Source: Gammaproteobacteria bacterium | Lineage (GTDB): Bacteria > Pseudomonadota > Gammaproteobacteria > Enterobacterales > Kangiellaceae | DNA length: 8,398 nucleotides | Assembly: GCA_013372875.1 (NCBI GenBank) | Contig: JABXIW010000395.1 | Coordinates: forward strand, 1-8,398 | Direction of reading: 5' to 3' | In this document: positions 5,458-8,398 of the stretch, in pieces | Layout of the letters: each line of letters begins with the position of its first letter | Numbering within the stretch: position 1 is the stretch's first letter | The notes under the pieces: model-generated | Seen by the model: only the letters and a program-made list of their open reading frames with translations | Databases searched by the model: none | What the model was told of the DNA's origin: nothing | Program-made: the position numbers and the translations under genes

Positions 5458-7203
5458 ATGAACAAAAACTGGATCCCCATTGCCCTATCTGGGCTTGCTT
5501 TAACGGGGTGTTTTTCTGAAGAAGCGAAAGAAGTAGAAGCCGTCGCCGAGCCACTCAAAGTAACCGCCGCAGACAAAATTTATTATGGTGGCGACATCCT
5601 AACCATGGCTGGCGATAAGCCAGAGTACGCCGAAGCCGTCGCGACATTAGGCGAGAAAATCATTTATGTCGGCAGCAAAGATGGAGCGATGGAACACAAG
5701 TTCGGTAAAACACAGTTGGTCGACTTAAAAGGCAAAACTATGTTGCCTGGCTTTGTTGATCCGCACAGTCATGTGTATGGTGTTGGTCTGCAAGCCATGG
5801 TCGCAAACGTGCTGCCATCTCCTGATGGCGAAGCCGATACCGTTGCGAAAATCATAGAAACTCTGAAAAATGCCGAGAACAATAATACGCAACGCCTATT
5901 CATTGAGAAAACGGGGTGGATTTTAGGTTTTGGTTACGACGACGCCCAACTGGATTACTACCCTACCAAAGCGGATCTCGATAAAGTCAGCACAGATAAG
6001 CCTGTATTGATCATTCACACTTCGGGGCATTTGAGTGTCGCAAACAGTAAAGCCTTAGAGCTAGCAGGCATCACATCAGAATCGGAAGATCCAAAAGGTG
6101 GCATTATCCGCCGAATGGAAAACAGCCAAGAGCCAAATGGTGTCCTAGAAGAAAACGCGCACTTTGCAATGCTGTTCAACCTCAATAAGTTGATTGATTC
6201 AGAACTTCAAGATCGCATGTTAGAAGCCTCACAAGGTATGTACGCGAAATATGGCTATACCACAGCTCAAGAAGGACGAGCAACATCAGAAGGTTATGAA
6301 GCGATGAAACGCGCGTCGAAAAACGACAAGCTGATGATCGACTTGGTTGCTTACGCCGATATGGTATCGAGCAGTGATTTTATGGACTCGGAATACAACA
6401 CGCCAGAGTACACAAACCATTTCCGCATCGGTGGCGTAAAGCTGAACTTTGATGGATCTCCACAAGGTAAAACGGCATGGCTAAGTCAGCCTTACTTCCA
6501 CCCGCCACATGGACAAGATAAAGACTACGCTGGCTACCCAACCTTTGAAGATCAACAAGCTTACGATTACGTAGAAACGGCCTTTAAAAATGAATGGCAA
6601 GTGCTGACGCATGCCAATGGTGACGCTGCGATCGAGCAATTTATCAACGCAGTGACCAAAGCAAATGAAAAGCTAGGAAAACAAGACCGCCGACCTGTAC
6701 TCATTCACGGCCAAACCATGCGCCAAGACCAAGTGGATCGCTTAGCGGCGCAAGGCATCTTCCCTTCTCTATTCCCAATGCATACTTTTTATTGGGGTGA
6801 CTGGCATGTGGACTCGGTACTCGGCCATCCTCGTGCCGATTTTATTTCACCAACTCAAGCGGTGAGAAAGGCAGGGTTAAAGTTCAGTACTCACCATGAC
6901 GCACCTGTGGCGCTGCCAAGTTCATTCCGAGTATTGGATGCGACCGTCAATCGCACCACCAGAACTGATAAAGTACTGGGTGCAGATCAGCGCGTTGACA
7001 CGTACACCGCGCTGCAAGCCATGACCATTTGGCCTGCTTACCAACACTTTGAGGAGTCGTATAAAGGTTCTATCGAAGTGGGTAAGAATGCGGATTTAAT
7101 CATCCTCGATAACAACCCGATGAAGATTGAACCTAAGGTGCTAAAAGACCTAAACGTGGAAGAAACCATCAGCAGAGGTCAATCGGTTTATCAACGACAG
7201 TAA
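5458..7203 (+). CDS. Lipoprotein amidohydrolase, YtcJ/Amidohydro_3 family
   Basis: This 581-residue metal-dependent hydrolase resembles the YtcJ group (COG1574), which includes N-substituted formamide deformylases; its substrate is unknown. The N-terminus is a short lipoprotein signal ending in LTGC with Cys18. Phe19 at the +2 position is not the inner-membrane retention Asp, so outer-membrane anchoring is expected. A beta-sandwich part (about 38-97) precedes the barrel. Metal-site residues are His103 and His105 in VDPHSH, His385 in THANGD, His417 in IHGQ and Asp481 in HHDAP; Lys328 in GGVKLNFDGS may be the bridging or active-site lysine. The C-terminus KGSIEVGKNADLIILDNNP (536-554) is the usual return to the sandwich. 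GGAG at 5447-5450 lies 7 bases before the ATG. It appears to be a single-gene unit closed by a terminator. The family is sure; the reaction is not. Confidence 0.88.
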   Translation: MNKNWIPIALSGLALTGCFSEEAKEVEAVAEPLKVTAADKIYYGGDILTMAGDKPEYAEAVATLGEKIIYVGSKDGAMEHKFGKTQLVDLKGKTMLPGFVDPHSHVYGVGLQAMVANVLPSPDGEADTVAKIIETLKNAENNNTQRLFIEKTGWILGFGYDDAQLDYYPTKADLDKVSTDKPVLIIHTSGHLSVANSKALELAGITSESEDPKGGIIRRMENSQEPNGVLEENAHFAMLFNLNKLIDSELQDRMLEASQGMYAKYGYTTAQEGRATSEGYEAMKRASKNDKLMIDLVAYADMVSSSDFMDSEYNTPEYTNHFRIGGVKLNFDGSPQGKTAWLSQPYFHPPHGQDKDYAGYPTFEDQQAYDYVETAFKNEWQVLTHANGDAAIEQFINAVTKANEKLGKQDRRPVLIHGQTMRQDQVDRLAAQGIFPSLFPMHTFYWGDWHVDSVLGHPRADFISPTQAVRKAGLKFSTHHDAPVALPSSFRVLDATVNRTTRTDKVLGADQRVDTYTALQAMTIWPAYQHFEESYKGSIEVGKNADLIILDNNPMKIEPKVLKDLNVEETISRGQSVYQRQ

Positions 7204-7211
7204 TCCAAAAT

Positions 7212-7241
7212 AAAACACCGCCGTTATCGAGGCGGTGTTTT
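7212..7241. terminator. Strong bidirectional intrinsic terminator
   Basis: AAAACACCGCC at 7212-7222 pairs perfectly with GGCGGTGTTTT at 7231-7241 across an 8-base loop. It starts 8 bases after the amidohydrolase stop. Read leftward, the stem is followed by TTTTATTTTGG, so it can also end transcripts coming from the lipase gene. Confidence 0.9.
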
Positions 7242-7264
7242 CTATCTGACTCACCAAGCACTAT

Positions 7265-7330
7265 CTATTTGCTCGCCACTAGCTTCGCTAACCAAGTAGG
7301 AAACTTTTCGTATTTAAGAATAAACCACAC
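7265..7330 (-). pseudogene. Possible C-terminal gene relic
   Basis: Between stop codons on the minus strand, 21 codons encode VWFILKYEKFPTWLAKLVASK before a TAG at 7265-7267. The mix of aromatic, basic and hydrophobic residues looks like a real protein C-terminus, but no start or upstream part exists, since the frame has stops just before it. It could be the end of a decayed gene, for example a former partner of the lipase. It could equally be chance in a 114-base spacer, and I do not recognise a family. Confidence 0.15.
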
Positions 7331-7355
7331 CTAAGCAAAGGCGGATTAATCAAAA

Positions 7356-8398
7356 TCAGAAGGTCGTTTTGAGGGCAGCTTTAACAGCCTGATTCAACTT
7401 ACTTAGCACCAATTCAAACACCCAACGAATAAAGGAATAAGTAAATTTGATCGCGATATTTGCACCTTTCCCCGCAAATACCAACATGTGGCCAAGTAAA
7501 CCTTTTACGCGTTCAGAAAATTCGCTAGAGAGTTCTGAAATTTTGACGATTGAACGAGCAATCGCGTCATATATAGTAGCAATAGCAGAACCTACATTTT
7601 GCAGGGCAAAGACTGACGCCGCAGCCCCACCATCAACTAACAATGTAAGGAGCGCTGCCGAGATTTTATCTGCCCAATCAGCAGAAGGTGTGGCTTGAAG
7701 TCGATTCTCATAGTTTAAAACGACGCGTTTAAAAGTGGAGCTTGCCTTTTGAATGCCAAGGCTATCCCAGGTTGCAGTCTGTGTATAAGAACTGTACTCC
7801 GCCATAAGATGTGCGCTAGGAAAAAGACCTTGAGCACGATTCAATATGTACTCCGAACCATCATAAGGCACATGATAAAAAGGCCATACTGGCGCTTTTG
7901 TTACGGGGTCCGCACCATTGACACAACGGAAGTGCGTCGATATCCGAGATGATGAGTTGATCGAAAAAGATTTCATTCCGACTCTTGGTGAGCCAAAAGT
8001 ATATAAGTTAACTCTGCCTTTAAACTCTGGAGAAGCAGAAATCCAATTAGCAACCAGAGTCGCTAATGCACCACCTAAACTGTGTCCAACACAATGTATA
8101 GTACCGTTAGCGGTTACCGGATTATCACGAAGAAAACGAGTTAGACCTTTTCTCATAGAATAGAACGTAGTTTGGAATCCCGAATGGACGGTCTCTCCGG
8201 TATCTGTTCCTTTCCCGCTACACGTTAAGTCGGTAATCCCATCAGCTAATCCTGCTGTACCTCTAAAAGCTAAGACAAGGTCATTTTTATAACGCTGACT
8301 TTTTCCCTTTCCTAGCAGAGCAAACCCGGTTTCAGGGCGAAAGAAAAAACCACCACTTGTGCCTGTAATCATGTCCTTGAAAGAGAAGTCATTGCGAA
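7356..8398 (-). CDS. Class 3 lipase with helical C-terminal extension (5' end beyond window)
   Basis: The alpha/beta-hydrolase is of the class 3 lipase type (PF01764), which cleaves acyl ester bonds of glycerides or phospholipids. Counting from the first in-window ATG (8370-8372), FRGT at 36-39 is the oxyanion region, the nucleophile Ser98 lies in GHSLGG, Asp155 in NGADPV and the likely catalytic histidine is His188 in PSAHLM. The frame stays open to the window edge with plausible codons (RNDFSFKD), and the ATG has AAGGA only one base away, so the true start is probably outside. Residues from about 232 to the end form a helical tail with two hydrophobic stretches near 238-272 and 290-327. No signal peptide is visible. 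Sampled stretches are lower in G+C than the amidohydrolase. A secreted or type VI effector-like lipase is possible but unproven. Confidence 0.85.
   Translation of the reverse strand, partial: RNDFSFKDMITGTSGGFFFRPETGFALLGKGKSQRYKNDLVLAFRGTAGLADGITDLTCSGKGTDTGETVHSGFQTTFYSMRKGLTRFLRDNPVTANGTIHCVGHSLGGALATLVANWISASPEFKGRVNLYTFGSPRVGMKSFSINSSSRISTHFRCVNGADPVTKAPVWPFYHVPYDGSEYILNRAQGLFPSAHLMAEYSSYTQTATWDSLGIQKASSTFKRVVLNYENRLQATPSADWADKISAALLTLLVDGGAAASVFALQNVGSAIATIYDAIARSIVKISELSSEFSERVKGLLGHMLVFAGKGANIAIKFTYSFIRWVFELVLSKLNQAVKAALKTTF

Noticed and set aside
1..8398. CRISPR array, insertion sequence, tRNA or rRNA
   Set aside because: No regularly spaced repeats, terminal inverted repeats with a transposase, or cloverleaf-like sequence were seen on either strand.

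Overview
The window looks like a chromosomal stretch from a Gammaproteobacterium, most probably a Vibrio or close relative. That placement rests on the overall look of the proteins, a perfect MetJ-type met box at the left edge, Shine-Dalgarno sites typical of the group and moderate G+C. No rRNA, tRNA, CRISPR array or insertion sequence was seen, so the genus is an inference.

Layout. (1) Positions 1-1452 hold a tandem MetJ operator and a rightward NhaC-superfamily transporter, probably the predicted methionine transporter MetT. A hairpin terminator at 1465-1487 follows. (2) Positions 1528-3689 hold a leftward two-gene operon: a class III PLP aminotransferase and, overlapping its end by 10 bases, a DUF849/BKACE-family beta-keto acid cleavage enzyme. 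(3) Positions 3898-5166 hold a leftward O-acetylhomoserine sulfhydrylase (MetY type). (4) Positions 5167-5457 are a divergent intergenic region with a large dyad and a two-tier hairpin. (5) Positions 5458-7203 hold a rightward lipoprotein amidohydrolase of the YtcJ/Amidohydro_3 type, ending at a strong bidirectional terminator. (6) Positions 7356-8398 hold a leftward class 3 lipase whose 5' end runs off the window.

How the genes may work together. The left and middle parts have a methionine/sulphur flavour: a MetJ-controlled transporter, then homocysteine synthesis from O-acetylhomoserine and sulfide. The aminotransferase and BKACE enzyme are translationally coupled. They fit a short catabolic route in which an amino acid is deaminated to a keto acid and a beta-keto acid is split with acetyl-CoA into acetoacetate and an acyl-CoA; the substrate is unknown. 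The exported amidohydrolase and the lipase look like separate functions. The lipase has a long helical C-terminal extension and lower G+C in sampled stretches, which suggests an accessory gene, possibly a secreted or type VI effector-like lipase.

The observations most worth following up are the met-box array in front of the transporter, the coupled aminotransferase/BKACE pair, the 35-base dyad and leader hairpin in the divergent region, and the lipase extension.
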